DNA of 64,000 nucleotides, from NCBI RefSeq assembly GCF_900105995.1, contig NZ_LT629785.1, positions 248,001 to 312,000 of the forward strand, written 5' to 3'. A model generated the notes under the pieces. The model was not told the DNA's origin. It ran no database searches and saw nothing but the letters and a program-made list of their open reading frames with translations. This document shows, one piece after another, positions 28,825-36,887 of the stretch. This stretch comes from Pseudomonas pohangensis (GTDB lineage: Bacteria; Pseudomonadota; Gammaproteobacteria; Pseudomonadales; Pseudomonadaceae). The position numbers were made by a program, and so were the translations under genes. The first letter of the stretch is position 1. Every line of letters begins with the position of its first letter.

Positions 28825-29709
28825 CTAGCTCGCCGAACTGTTTATCTGCTGCAGCCAGGCTTTCCAGCCGATGCGGTCGTCACGGATGACCCAGCCGTCC
28901 TTGCTGCAGAAACTTTCCGACAGGTACACACCGCGCAGGCTGGCGGGCTTGAGCTGGCCTTTGTTCAAGGTCAGCAGTTCGCCGCTGGGTTGCCCCTGTT
29001 TGAGCGGAATCAGGAAAATGTCCTGCCGGCGTCTGTGCAGTCTGGCAATCAGGCTGCCGTCCTCCAGTTTCTCGTCGACATGGAACAGGCTGGGCTGATG
29101 GGCCTTCTGCGGCAGCTCCAGCAGCATGTCGTAGACCAGCTGCAGTGAAGCAGTCGGCAGGTGCACGTAGGCGCGTGGCCGTTCAAGCAGTTGCAGGCTG
29201 CCGGCATACACCGGCAAGGCCGCGCCGCTCAGCGGTTGCAGGTTGAAATGGCAGTCATCGCGGTGATGCAGGCGCCCGCGGTAGGGGGTAGGCAGCCAGG
29301 TCTCGGCAAAGCGTCCGGTGAGCCAGCCGGCATCGGTTTCGATCAGGCACTCTTCGGCGACTTCCTGGGTGGCGGTAAGCAACGGCAGGTTGAGTTCCTG
29401 GGCCGGCACATAACCGGAAATCAGCTTGAGTACGGTATCGCCACGGTCAGGGCGCTGCTGGCGCACCACCAGCCAGTGGTCCTGGCCGCGCCAGCGCAGG
29501 CTCAGGCGCACGGAAACGCCGAGGTTGGTCAAGGCGACATCGAAACTGGCCGGGTTGTCCACATGCACCGGGCGGCGCCGTTCGATCACTTTGGCAAAGC
29601 TCAGCGGCTCGCCGAGGCTGCGATAGGTCAGCCGGTCTTCGCGGGCCTCTACGCAAAGCGGGGCGGTCTTGAACGCGGTGGGGTCCTTGCGGGCCAGAAT
29701 CCGGGTCAT
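28825..29709 (-). CDS. Conserved protein with a distorted Nudix-like box
   Basis: The 294-aa protein is soluble. I recall close homologues in many Pseudomonas, sometimes labelled metal ABC transporter ATPase, but no Walker motif is visible and I would not keep that name. From residue 98 there is a Nudix-like pattern: G-YVPAQ-E, then 9 residues instead of 7, then QEVAEECLI in place of RE-x2-EE-x-G. The metal-binding EE is kept, while Arg and the last Gly are lost. It starts 15 nt after the aldo/keto reductase stop with GAGGT at 7 nt, so it is the third gene of that operon. Function unknown. Confidence 0.8.
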   Translation of the reverse strand: MTRILARKDPTAFKTAPLCVEAREDRLTYRSLGEPLSFAKVIERRRPVHVDNPASFDVALTNLGVSVRLSLRWRGQDHWLVVRQQRPDRGDTVLKLISGYVPAQELNLPLLTATQEVAEECLIETDAGWLTGRFAETWLPTPYRGRLHHRDDCHFNLQPLSGAALPVYAGSLQLLERPRAYVHLPTASLQLVYDMLLELPQKAHQPSLFHVDEKLEDGSLIARLHRRRQDIFLIPLKQGQPSGELLTLNKGQLKPASLRGVYLSESFCSKDGWVIRDDRIGWKAWLQQINSSAS

Positions 29710-29724
29710 GCAGTTACCTCGGTT

Positions 29725-30531
29725 TCAGTCGGGTCGACGAATAACCGCGGCAGCGATGGCCGCGTTATGCGCAAGATGCTGCGGATTGATGGTGCCAACG
29801 ATCGCACTGCTGACACCGGGGTGGCTGAAGATCAGCTCGAAACTGGCCTGCACCGGATCAACGCCCGGCGCCAGGCAGGCATGTCCGCTGGCCAGCGCCT
29901 TCTTGATCAGGATTGCCTTGGCGTGGCTGGCGGCGTAATCCAGTACCGGTTTTTCCAGTTGCTCGGCGAGATTGTAGGTGACCATCGCGCAATCACCCTG
30001 TTCGAGTGCCAGCAACCCGCCTTCGACGGTTTTTCCTGACAGCCCGAACGCACCGATCTTGCCTTCGCGCTTGAGTTGCGCAAGGGTTTCGTAGATGCCG
30101 CTGTCACGCAGGATGGCCACGTCATGGCCGTCCGAATGCACCAGCAGCAGGTCGATATGTTCGGTGCGCAGGCGCTGCAGGCTGCGCTCGAGGGAGCGCC
30201 GGGCATGGGCCGGGGTGAAGTCGAAGTGCGATACGCCGTTGCTGAATTCCTCACCGACCTTGCTGACGATGATCCAGTCCTGGCGCTGGCCGCGCAGCAA
30301 CGGTCCCAGACGTTCCTCGCTGGAGCCATAGGCCGGTGCGGTGTCGATCAGGTTGATGCCCAGCTCGCGGGCCTGATTGAGCAGGGCCCGCGCCTGGGCA
30401 TCATCGGGGATGCGAAAATGCTCGGGGTACTTCACGCCCTGGTCGCGGCCCAGCTTTACCGTGCCCAGACCCAGTGGCGACACCATCAGGCCGGTGGACC
30501 CGAGCGGGCGATGCAGGTCGTGCAGGCTCAT
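29725..30531 (-). CDS. Aldo/keto reductase
   Basis: The 268-aa NADPH-dependent TIM-barrel enzyme shows the AKR pattern: VSPLGLGTVKLG, NLIDTAPAYGSSEERLG (catalytic Asp and Tyr), IIVSKVG (Lys) and LLLVHSDG (His). The C-terminal cofactor loop is in SSAIVGTINPQHLAHN. It is somewhat shorter than the usual 300-330 aa. It starts inside the stop of the FAD oxidoreductase gene (ATGA overlap), so the two are coupled. Substrate unknown. Confidence 0.9.
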   Translation of the reverse strand: MSLHDLHRPLGSTGLMVSPLGLGTVKLGRDQGVKYPEHFRIPDDAQARALLNQARELGINLIDTAPAYGSSEERLGPLLRGQRQDWIIVSKVGEEFSNGVSHFDFTPAHARRSLERSLQRLRTEHIDLLLVHSDGHDVAILRDSGIYETLAQLKREGKIGAFGLSGKTVEGGLLALEQGDCAMVTYNLAEQLEKPVLDYAASHAKAILIKKALASGHACLAPGVDPVQASFELIFSHPGVSSAIVGTINPQHLAHNAAIAAAVIRRPD

Positions 30532-31703
30532 GGCAGCAACTCATCCCAGGCCGGCAGGGCCAGTGGCGGACGCTTGAGGGGCGGCAGCGGGGCGTGTTGG
30601 CCGGGCTGGATGTGGTCGCGTTGCAGGGCGGCGCAAACCCGCTCGGCGAGATCCGGCGCCAGCGCCAGCTTGGTCGGCCAGCTCACCAGCAGGCGGCCCT
30701 GATCGGCGAGGAAGGCATTGTCCGGGCGCAACAGCCCCGACTGCGCCGGCTCGGCGCGGTCCACGCGCAGGGTGGTCCAGCGGGTTGCGGATTGGTCGAC
30801 CCAGGGCAGCAGCTCAGCTAGTTCCTTTTGTGCCGCCCTGATCTGGGCGGCTTCGTCGCGTGCCACGCCATCGGCTTCGGCCAGGTCGCCACCCATATAC
30901 CAGACCCACTGGCCGTCGGCGGCCGGATGGCTGGTGACAGTCACGCGCGGCTTCGGCCCGCCGCCCAGGCAGTGGGCATACAACGGCTTCAGCGCCGGGC
31001 CCTTGGCCAGCACCATGTGCAGCGGTCGCAGCTGCTGGGCCGGCTGGCTGAGACCAAGACCGCGCAGCAGGTCGGCGGTGCCGGCGCCGGCGCTGAGGAC
31101 AATGCGCCGGGCCTGCACCTGCATGCCGTCAAGCTGCAGTCCGCACAGTTCGCCATCCTGCAGCAGCGGGCTGATCTGGCTGGCCGCCAGCAGACTGTCG
31201 CCGGCCAGTTCGGCCAGGCGTGTGATCAGGCTGGGGACGTCGAGCACCAGTTCGGCCAGGCGGTAGACCTTGCCTTTGAATCGGGGATGTTGCAGGGCCT
31301 CGGGCAGATCGGTGCCCCTGACCTGGTCAACCCGTCCGCGCACCGCCTTGCTGGCGAAGAAGCTGGTCAGGTTGCCGGCGATGCCGCCCGGTGACCACAG
31401 GTAATGGGACTGGCTGAGCACGCGTACGCCGCGCAGGTCGAGTTCGCCCGCGCCGGCCAGTGCTTCGCGCCAGCGGCGCGGCATGTCGGCAATGGCTTCG
31501 GAGGCGCCGGTCAGGGCACCGTGCAGGGCATATTTGGCGCCGCCATGGATGATCCCCTGGGACTTCACCGTCTGTCCGCCGCCGAGGCTGTCACGCTCGA
31601 CCAGCAGGGTGCTGTAGCCAAGCTGACGCAGACGTGCATTCAGCCACAGGCCGGCAATGCCGCCGCCGACAATCAGGACATCAGTGCTGGGTGTTTGGGA
31701 CAT
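30528..31703 (-). CDS. FAD-dependent oxidoreductase (DAO family)
   Basis: The 391-aa protein begins with a Rossmann FAD-binding motif (DVLIVGGGIAGLWLNARLRQLG, with the acidic residue in LLVERD) and continues as a DAO/glycerol-3-phosphate dehydrogenase-like fold (GGGQTVKSQGIIHGGAKYAL, RIVLSAGAGTADLL). It lacks a signal peptide. It is the first gene of a three-gene unit with an aldo/keto reductase and a Nudix-like protein. The substrate is unknown; the GIIHGG stretch is typical of enzymes oxidising 2-hydroxy acids or amines. Confidence 0.85.
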   Translation of the reverse strand: MSQTPSTDVLIVGGGIAGLWLNARLRQLGYSTLLVERDSLGGGQTVKSQGIIHGGAKYALHGALTGASEAIADMPRRWREALAGAGELDLRGVRVLSQSHYLWSPGGIAGNLTSFFASKAVRGRVDQVRGTDLPEALQHPRFKGKVYRLAELVLDVPSLITRLAELAGDSLLAASQISPLLQDGELCGLQLDGMQVQARRIVLSAGAGTADLLRGLGLSQPAQQLRPLHMVLAKGPALKPLYAHCLGGGPKPRVTVTSHPAADGQWVWYMGGDLAEADGVARDEAAQIRAAQKELAELLPWVDQSATRWTTLRVDRAEPAQSGLLRPDNAFLADQGRLLVSWPTKLALAPDLAERVCAALQRDHIQPGQHAPLPPLKRPPLALPAWDELLP

Positions 31704-32031
31704 GCAACAGGCTCACCGGAAAGCGGGCCGACAGTATAGCCGAAGGCTGGACGGCGCTGGCTGATCCGCTCCCGGCCGCAGGCAGCCGGCGGTTGCGGCA
31801 TGCCGCGCCGGATCTGCTTTGGGACCAAGGTCTAATACTGGTTTGCCGCCAGCTTGCGGATACTCGGGGAGCGACGGATTTCCACCCGCCCGGCCATGGA
31901 TCGAAAAATTCGACTAGAGTCAGAAGGGTTCGCCGCGTTTCGCATGGCTGGCTCGAACTGCTCTTGTCTGCCTGTTTTTCCGGTGCGCTCCGGCGCGACG
32001 CGTTAAAAATAACGGCATAAGGAATACTCAT
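31704..32031. other. Intergenic region between oxidoreductase operon and TRAP operon
   Basis: This 328-base gap holds two divergent starts but no convincing ORF. Visible items are a 12-bp palindrome GCGGCATGCCGC (31795-31806) and an 18-nt stretch GGGACCAAGGTCTAATAC (31821-31838) with GACC/GGTC arms that looks like a regulator site. No sigma-54 site with correct spacing is present. Confidence 0.6.
31821..31838 (+). promoter_or_regulatory. Possible regulator-binding site upstream of dctP
   Basis: GGGACCAAGGTCTAATAC contains the imperfect dyad GACC-AA-GGTC, about 195 nt before the dctP start. This is a pattern-based guess; the regulator is not known. Confidence 0.3.
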
Positions 32032-33024
32032 ATGTTCAAACTGACTCTCAAGGCTCTGGCGTGTGCCTTGTCACTTGGCATCGCTGGTCTGGTGCAAGCG
32101 GCTGATCCGATCGTCATCAAATTTTCCCATGTAGTGGCCGAGCACACGCCGAAAGGCCAGGGTGCCCTGCTGTTCAAGAAACTTGCAGAAGAGCGGCTGC
32201 CGGGCCGGGTCAAGGTAGAGGTGTATTCCAACTCGTCACTGTTCGGCGATGGCAAGGAAATGGAAGCTCTGCTGCTGGGTGACGTGCAGATCATTGCCCC
32301 TTCACTGGCCAAGTTCGAGCAGTACACCAAGAAACTGCAGGTGTTCGATCTGCCGTTTCTGTTCAATGACATTGCCGCCGTGGATCGCTTTCAGCAGAGC
32401 GCCGATGGTCAGGCGCTGCTGAAGTCCATGGAAGACAAGAACATTACCGGCCTGGGCTACTGGCACAACGGCATGAAGCAGCTGTCCGCCAACAAGGCCC
32501 TGCACGAGCCCAAGGATGCCCGTGGCCTGAAGTTCCGCGTACAGGCTTCGGCGGTACTCGAGGCGCAGTTCAAGGCTGTGCGGGCCAACCCGCGCAAGAT
32601 GAGCTTCGCCGAGGTTTATCAGGGTCTGCAGACCGGTGTGGTCAACGGTGCCGAGAACCCCTGGTCGAATATCTACTCGCAGAAGCTCTATGAAGTGCAG
32701 AAGTACATCACCGAGTCCAACAACGGTGTGCTCGACTACATGCTGATCACCAACACCACTTTCTGGAATGGCCTGCCGGCCGATGTGCGCAGCGAGCTGG
32801 AGAAAATCATCGTCGAGGTGACAGCCAAGGTGAACCAGCTGGCCGATGAGCTCAACGAGGGTGACAAGCAGCGCATCATCGCCGCCAAAACCAGCGAAAT
32901 TATCCAGCTCACCCCGGAGCAGCGTGGCATGTGGGTTGATGCCATGAAGCCGGTGTGGAAGGAGTTCGAAGGCCAGATCGGTGCTGATCTGATCAAGAGT
33001 GCCGAGGCGGCCAACCAGCAGTAA
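32032..33024 (+). CDS. dctP: TRAP transporter solute-binding protein, C4-dicarboxylate type
   Basis: The 330-aa periplasmic protein has a signal peptide (cleavage after VQA). It shows the DctP fold: IVIKFSHVVAEHTPKGQGALLFK, VEVYSNSSLFGDGKEMEALLLGDVQ, and GLKFRVQAS with Arg169, which normally binds the carboxylate of the ligand. FAEVYQGLQTGVVNGAENP is the second family signature. It is the first gene of dctPQM. Ligands of this subfamily are usually malate, succinate or fumarate. Confidence 0.95.
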   Translation: MFKLTLKALACALSLGIAGLVQAADPIVIKFSHVVAEHTPKGQGALLFKKLAEERLPGRVKVEVYSNSSLFGDGKEMEALLLGDVQIIAPSLAKFEQYTKKLQVFDLPFLFNDIAAVDRFQQSADGQALLKSMEDKNITGLGYWHNGMKQLSANKALHEPKDARGLKFRVQASAVLEAQFKAVRANPRKMSFAEVYQGLQTGVVNGAENPWSNIYSQKLYEVQKYITESNNGVLDYMLITNTTFWNGLPADVRSELEKIIVEVTAKVNQLADELNEGDKQRIIAAKTSEIIQLTPEQRGMWVDAMKPVWKEFEGQIGADLIKSAEAANQQ

Positions 33025-33031
33025 ACGGGTG

Positions 33032-33061
33032 CCGCCGGCATTGCCCGGGCAATGCCGGCGG
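33032..33061. repeat. Perfect 30-nt palindrome between dctP and dctQ
   Basis: CCGCCGGCATTGCCC is followed directly by its reverse complement. As RNA it would fold into a very stable hairpin starting 7 nt after the dctP stop. Its probable role is to protect the dctP mRNA 3' end and favour binding protein over membrane subunits. Confidence 0.85.
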
Positions 33062-33094
33062 TAGTCACTTCAGCCTGCCCAGGAGCAGTAATCG

Positions 33095-33742
33095 ATGAAG
33101 AGCTTCCTGCGACTCTACGACCACTTCGAGGAAGGCTTCATCGCATTCCTGCTGGCGAGCATGACGCTGGTGACCTTCGTCTACGTGATACTCAACAACC
33201 TCTATACCCTTTTCTACTGGCTGGCAGATCGCTGGCCGGCCGCCAGCGATACGCTATTCAGCATTGGTGACAGCATTATCGAGGTGGCCCAGGCGATGAC
33301 CTGGAGCATCTCGCTGACCAAGGCATTGTTTGCCTGGCTGATCTTTTTCGGTATTGCCTATGGCGTGCGGACTGCCGGGCATATCGGCGTGGATGCACTG
33401 GTCAAGCTGGCTACCAGGCCGGTACAGCGCATCATCGGCCTGATCGCCTGCCTCGCTTGCCTGTTCTATGCCGGCTTGATCGGCGTGGCCAGTTATGACT
33501 GGGTGGCCACCTTGTTCAAGGCCGGTATCGGCGCGGAAGACCTCGGTCATTACGGGGTCATGCAATGGCAGATTGCGCTGATCGTGCCGCTTGGCTATGC
33601 CGTGGTGTTTATCCGCTTTTTCGAGATTTTTGTGCGGATCCTGCGCAACCAGCAGACCGGACTCGGTCTGGCGGATGAAGCGGCAGAGGCCATGAAACTC
33701 ACCGAGCACGACGAGCCTGCGCAACCGGAGGTCAAGCCATGA
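33095..33742 (+). CDS. dctQ: TRAP transporter small permease
   Basis: The 215-aa inner-membrane protein has four TM segments typical of DctQ (about 15-40, 65-90 after a longer loop, 115-135, 155-175) and a charged cytoplasmic tail. The ATG is preceded by AGGAG. Its stop overlaps the dctM start (ATGA), so the two membrane subunits are coupled. Confidence 0.93.
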   Translation: MKSFLRLYDHFEEGFIAFLLASMTLVTFVYVILNNLYTLFYWLADRWPAASDTLFSIGDSIIEVAQAMTWSISLTKALFAWLIFFGIAYGVRTAGHIGVDALVKLATRPVQRIIGLIACLACLFYAGLIGVASYDWVATLFKAGIGAEDLGHYGVMQWQIALIVPLGYAVVFIRFFEIFVRILRNQQTGLGLADEAAEAMKLTEHDEPAQPEVKP

Positions 33743-35022
33743 CCATCCTGTTCCTGTTTGTCGCACTGTTTGTGCTGATGTTCATCGGGGTGCCGGTGGC
33801 GGTTTCTCTCGGTCTGGCCGGTTCCGTAACCATCATGCTGTTCAGCCCGGATTCGGTGCGCTCGCTGGCGATCAAGCTGTTCGAGACTTCCGAGCACTAC
33901 ACGCTGCTGGCGATTCCGTTCTTCCTGCTCTCCGGAGCCTTCATGACCACCGGTGGGGTGGCCAAGCGCCTGATCGATTTTGCCAATGCCTGCGTCGGAC
34001 ATATCCGTGGTGGCCTGGCAATTTCGGCGGTGCTGGCCTGCATGCTGTTCGCCGCCCTGTCCGGATCCTCGCCGGCGACCGTGGCTGCGGTGGGCTCGAT
34101 CGCCATTGCCGGCATGGTGCGTTCCGGTTACCCCAAGGAATTCGGTGCCGGCATCGTCTGCAATGCGGGCACGCTGGGGATATTGATTCCGCCGTCGATC
34201 GTGATGGTGGTCTACGCGGCGGCCACCGAGCAGTCGGTAGGCAAGCTGTTCATGGCCGGTGTGGTGCCCGGCCTGTTGCTGGGTGTGGCATTGATGGTGG
34301 CGATCTACGTGGTTGCGCGCAAGATGGACCTGCCGGCACAGCCGCGCGCCAGTCTGCGGCAGTTACTGGGTGCCGGACGCCGCGCGCTGTGGGGCTTGCT
34401 GCTGATGGTGATCATTCTCGGCGGTATCTACTCGGGAATGTTCACGCCTACCGAAGCGGCGGCGGTCGCTGCGGTGTATGCCGGGTTCATTGCCCTGTTC
34501 GTCTACAAGGACATGACCTTCCGCGAGTGCCCCAAGGTGCTGCTGGAATCGGGCAAGCTGACCATCATGCTGATGTTCATCATCGCCAACGCCATGCTGT
34601 TTGCCCACGTACTGACCACCGAGCAGATTCCGCAGACCATCACCGCCATGGTCATCGAGGCCGGCCTGCAACCCTGGCAGTTCCTGATTGTGGTGAATAT
34701 TGTGCTGCTGATTGCCGGCGCCTTCATGGAGCCTTCGGCGATTATCCTGATTCTCGCGCCGATCCTGTTTCCGATTGCCGTACAGCTGGGTATCGACCCG
34801 ATCCACCTGGGTATCATCATGGTGGTGAACATGGAGATCGGCCTGATCACGCCGCCGGTGGGGCTGAACCTGTTCGTCACTTCGGCGGTCACCGGCATGC
34901 CACTGACTGCGGTGGTTCGCGCGGCGTGGCCGTGGCTGATGCTGCTGCTGAGCTTCCTGCTGGTGATCACCTATATCCCGGCGGTGACCATGGCCTTGCC
35001 GAACTGGCTGGGCATGCCCTGA
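33739..35022 (+). CDS. dctM: TRAP transporter large permease
   Basis: The 427-aa DctM subunit has about 12 TM segments and the family blocks AIPFFLLSGAFMTTGGVAKRLI, ALSGSSPATVAAVGSIA, GTLGILIPPSIVMVVY and MEIGLITPPVGLNLFV. It forms the Na+-driven channel with DctQ and takes substrate from DctP. No DctB/DctD regulators are adjacent. Confidence 0.95.
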   Translation: MTILFLFVALFVLMFIGVPVAVSLGLAGSVTIMLFSPDSVRSLAIKLFETSEHYTLLAIPFFLLSGAFMTTGGVAKRLIDFANACVGHIRGGLAISAVLACMLFAALSGSSPATVAAVGSIAIAGMVRSGYPKEFGAGIVCNAGTLGILIPPSIVMVVYAAATEQSVGKLFMAGVVPGLLLGVALMVAIYVVARKMDLPAQPRASLRQLLGAGRRALWGLLLMVIILGGIYSGMFTPTEAAAVAAVYAGFIALFVYKDMTFRECPKVLLESGKLTIMLMFIIANAMLFAHVLTTEQIPQTITAMVIEAGLQPWQFLIVVNIVLLIAGAFMEPSAIILILAPILFPIAVQLGIDPIHLGIIMVVNMEIGLITPPVGLNLFVTSAVTGMPLTAVVRAAWPWLMLLLSFLLVITYIPAVTMALPNWLGMP

Positions 35023-35030
35023 GGCAGTAG

Positions 35031-35052
35031 AGCCCGCCAGTCCTGGCGGGCT
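35031..35052. terminator. Hairpin after dctM
   Basis: AGCCCGCCA and TGGCGGGCT form a 9-bp stem with a 4-nt loop, 8 nt past the dctM stop and before the convergent emrE-like gene. No long T-run follows. Confidence 0.5.
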
Positions 35053-35079
35053 GCAAGTTGGCGGGCTGGCCGGGTCGGT

Positions 35080-35412
35080 TCAGGCTGCGGTGGTTTGCGA
35101 GAACAGCTGCATCACCGCTACTCCGCCGACGATCATGCTCATGCCGAGCACGGCCGGCAGGTCGAGCTTTTGCTGATAGATGAATACCGCAGCGATGCTT
35201 ACCAGCACGATGCCCATACCGGACCAGATGGCGTACGCAACCCCGACCGGCACGGTTTTCACCACCAGGCTGAGCAGGAACAGCGAGACAGGGTAGCCAA
35301 CCACCACCAGCAGCAGTGGCAAGGGTTTGTTGAAGCCATCCAGCGCTTTCATCGAACTGGTCGCAATGACCTCGAGCACAATGGCGATGGTCAGGTAGAG
35401 ATAGCCGGGCAT
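35080..35412 (-). CDS. emrE: Small multidrug resistance efflux protein (EmrE-like)
   Basis: The 110-aa four-TM protein keeps Glu14, the proton/drug site of EmrE, in AIVLEVIATSSMK. It also has the GVAYAIWSGMGIVL signature with Trp in the EmrE rather than the SugE/Gdx context. ATG 35412 gives the usual length. It exports cationic lipophilic compounds in exchange for protons. It is a single gene, divergent from waaA. Confidence 0.9.
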   Translation of the reverse strand: MPGYLYLTIAIVLEVIATSSMKALDGFNKPLPLLLVVVGYPVSLFLLSLVVKTVPVGVAYAIWSGMGIVLVSIAAVFIYQQKLDLPAVLGMSMIVGGVAVMQLFSQTTAA

Positions 35413-35522
35413 TGGCGGTTCCGTGCAGAGCTGAGGGGCGAGCATGGTAGCAGGCGCGCCATGCTGCCGCGTAATTGCTCCAGCGTAGGCCGTTGTCGCT
35501 GGTCCTGATAAGCTCCCCGTCC

Positions 35523-36812
35523 ATGAACAGACTTCTCTACAGCCTGCTGTTACACCTGGCCCTGCCACTGATTGGCCTGCGCTTGCTCTGGCGCGCGTGG
35601 CGGGCGCCGGCCTATGCGCGGCGGATCGGCGAGCGCTTTGCGCTTGGCCTGCCGCCGCTCAAGCCCGGCGGTATCTGGGTGCATGCGGTATCGGTGGGCG
35701 AAAGCATCGCTGCCGCGCCGATGATCAGGGCCTTGCTCGAACGCTATCCACAGCTGCCGATCACCATTACCTGCATGACCCCGACCGGCTCGGAGCGTAT
35801 CCAGGCCATGTTTGCCGGCGCGGACTATCAGGGTCGCGTGCAGCACTGCTATCTGCCCTACGACTTGCCGTGGGCTTCGCGGCGTTTTCTGCGCGTAGTG
35901 CAGCCGCGACTGGCCGTCATCATGGAAACCGAGTTGTGGCCCAACCATATTCACCAGTGCGCGCTGCGCGGGGTGCCGGTGGCGCTGGCCAATGCGCGGT
36001 TGTCGGAGCGCTCGGCGCGCGGCTATGCGCGCTTTGCCCGCTTGACCGCGCCGATGCTGGCGGAGTTGAGCCTGATCGCGGCACAGACCGAAGCCGAAGC
36101 CGGACGCTTTCGCCAGCTGGGCGCGCGTAGCGAGTGTGTGCAGGTCACCGGCTCGATCAAATACGATCTGACGATTGATCCCCGGCTAACGGAACGCGCG
36201 ACAGCTTTGCGCCAGCAATGGAGCGCCATTACGCGCCCGGTGTGGATTGCGGCCAGTACCCATGCCGGTGAAGACGCGATCGTGCTGGCAGCGCACCGGC
36301 AGTTGTTGCAGCGTTATCCGGACGCATTGCTGATTCTGGTGCCACGGCATCCGGAGCGTTTCGGCAGTGTTTTCGAGCTGTGCCAGCGTGCCGGGATGGT
36401 TACTTGCCGGCGCTCGCTGACGCAGCCGGTCGAGGCGACGACGCAGGTGTTGCTGGGTGACACCATGGGCGAGTTGCTGTTTCTCTATGCACTGGCCGAT
36501 ATTGCCTTTGTCGGCGGCAGTCTGGTGCCCAATGGCGGGCACAATCTGCTCGAGCCGGCAGCGCTGGGCAAGCCGGTACTGTCCGGGCCGGAGCTATTCA
36601 ACTTCCTTGAAATTGCCGCGCAATTGCGCGCTGCCGGAGCGCTTGGCGAGGTGCAGGGGGCGGACACGCTGTGCGCCATGCTTGAGCGGCTCTGGCGACA
36701 GCCGGCCGAAGTCGGGCGCATGCGGGATGCCGGGCTGCAAGTCATGCGGCGCAATCAGGGTGCCTTGCAGCGCTTGCTGGATGGGCTGGCCGGTTTGCTG
36801 CCCGCCAGCTGA
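35523..36812 (+). CDS. waaA: 3-deoxy-D-manno-octulosonic acid transferase (Kdo transferase)
   Basis: WaaA adds Kdo to lipid A precursors at the inner membrane. The 429-aa protein has an N-terminal membrane anchor (about 3-25). HAVSVGE contains the catalytic Glu. The N-terminal glycosyltransferase lobe shows CMTPTGSERI and LPYDLPWASRRFLR, and the C-terminal GT-B lobe shows FVGGSLVPNGGHNLLEPAALGKPVLSGPE. The ribosome site of ATG 35523 is weak. It ends in a strong bidirectional terminator shared with tolC. Confidence 0.95.
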   Translation: MNRLLYSLLLHLALPLIGLRLLWRAWRAPAYARRIGERFALGLPPLKPGGIWVHAVSVGESIAAAPMIRALLERYPQLPITITCMTPTGSERIQAMFAGADYQGRVQHCYLPYDLPWASRRFLRVVQPRLAVIMETELWPNHIHQCALRGVPVALANARLSERSARGYARFARLTAPMLAELSLIAAQTEAEAGRFRQLGARSECVQVTGSIKYDLTIDPRLTERATALRQQWSAITRPVWIAASTHAGEDAIVLAAHRQLLQRYPDALLILVPRHPERFGSVFELCQRAGMVTCRRSLTQPVEATTQVLLGDTMGELLFLYALADIAFVGGSLVPNGGHNLLEPAALGKPVLSGPELFNFLEIAAQLRAAGALGEVQGADTLCAMLERLWRQPAEVGRMRDAGLQVMRRNQGALQRLLDGLAGLLPAS

Positions 36813-36838
36813 TCGCCAGTCAGGCACAAATCACGGGC

Positions 36839-36868
36839 AAAAAAACGCCGGCTATGCCGGCGTTTTTT
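36839..36868. terminator. Bidirectional rho-independent terminator (waaA / tolC)
   Basis: A run of 7 A, an 8-bp stem ACGCCGGC/GCCGGCGT with loop TAT, and 6 T. It is symmetrical, so it serves waaA on the plus strand and the tolC-type gene on the minus strand. Confidence 0.95.
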
Positions 36869-36887
36869 GCTTTGCCATGATTCCGCA

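Noticed and set aside
28825..29709. Naming this gene metal ABC transporter ATPase
   Set aside because: I recall this label for homologues, but there is no Walker A, Walker B or ABC signature.
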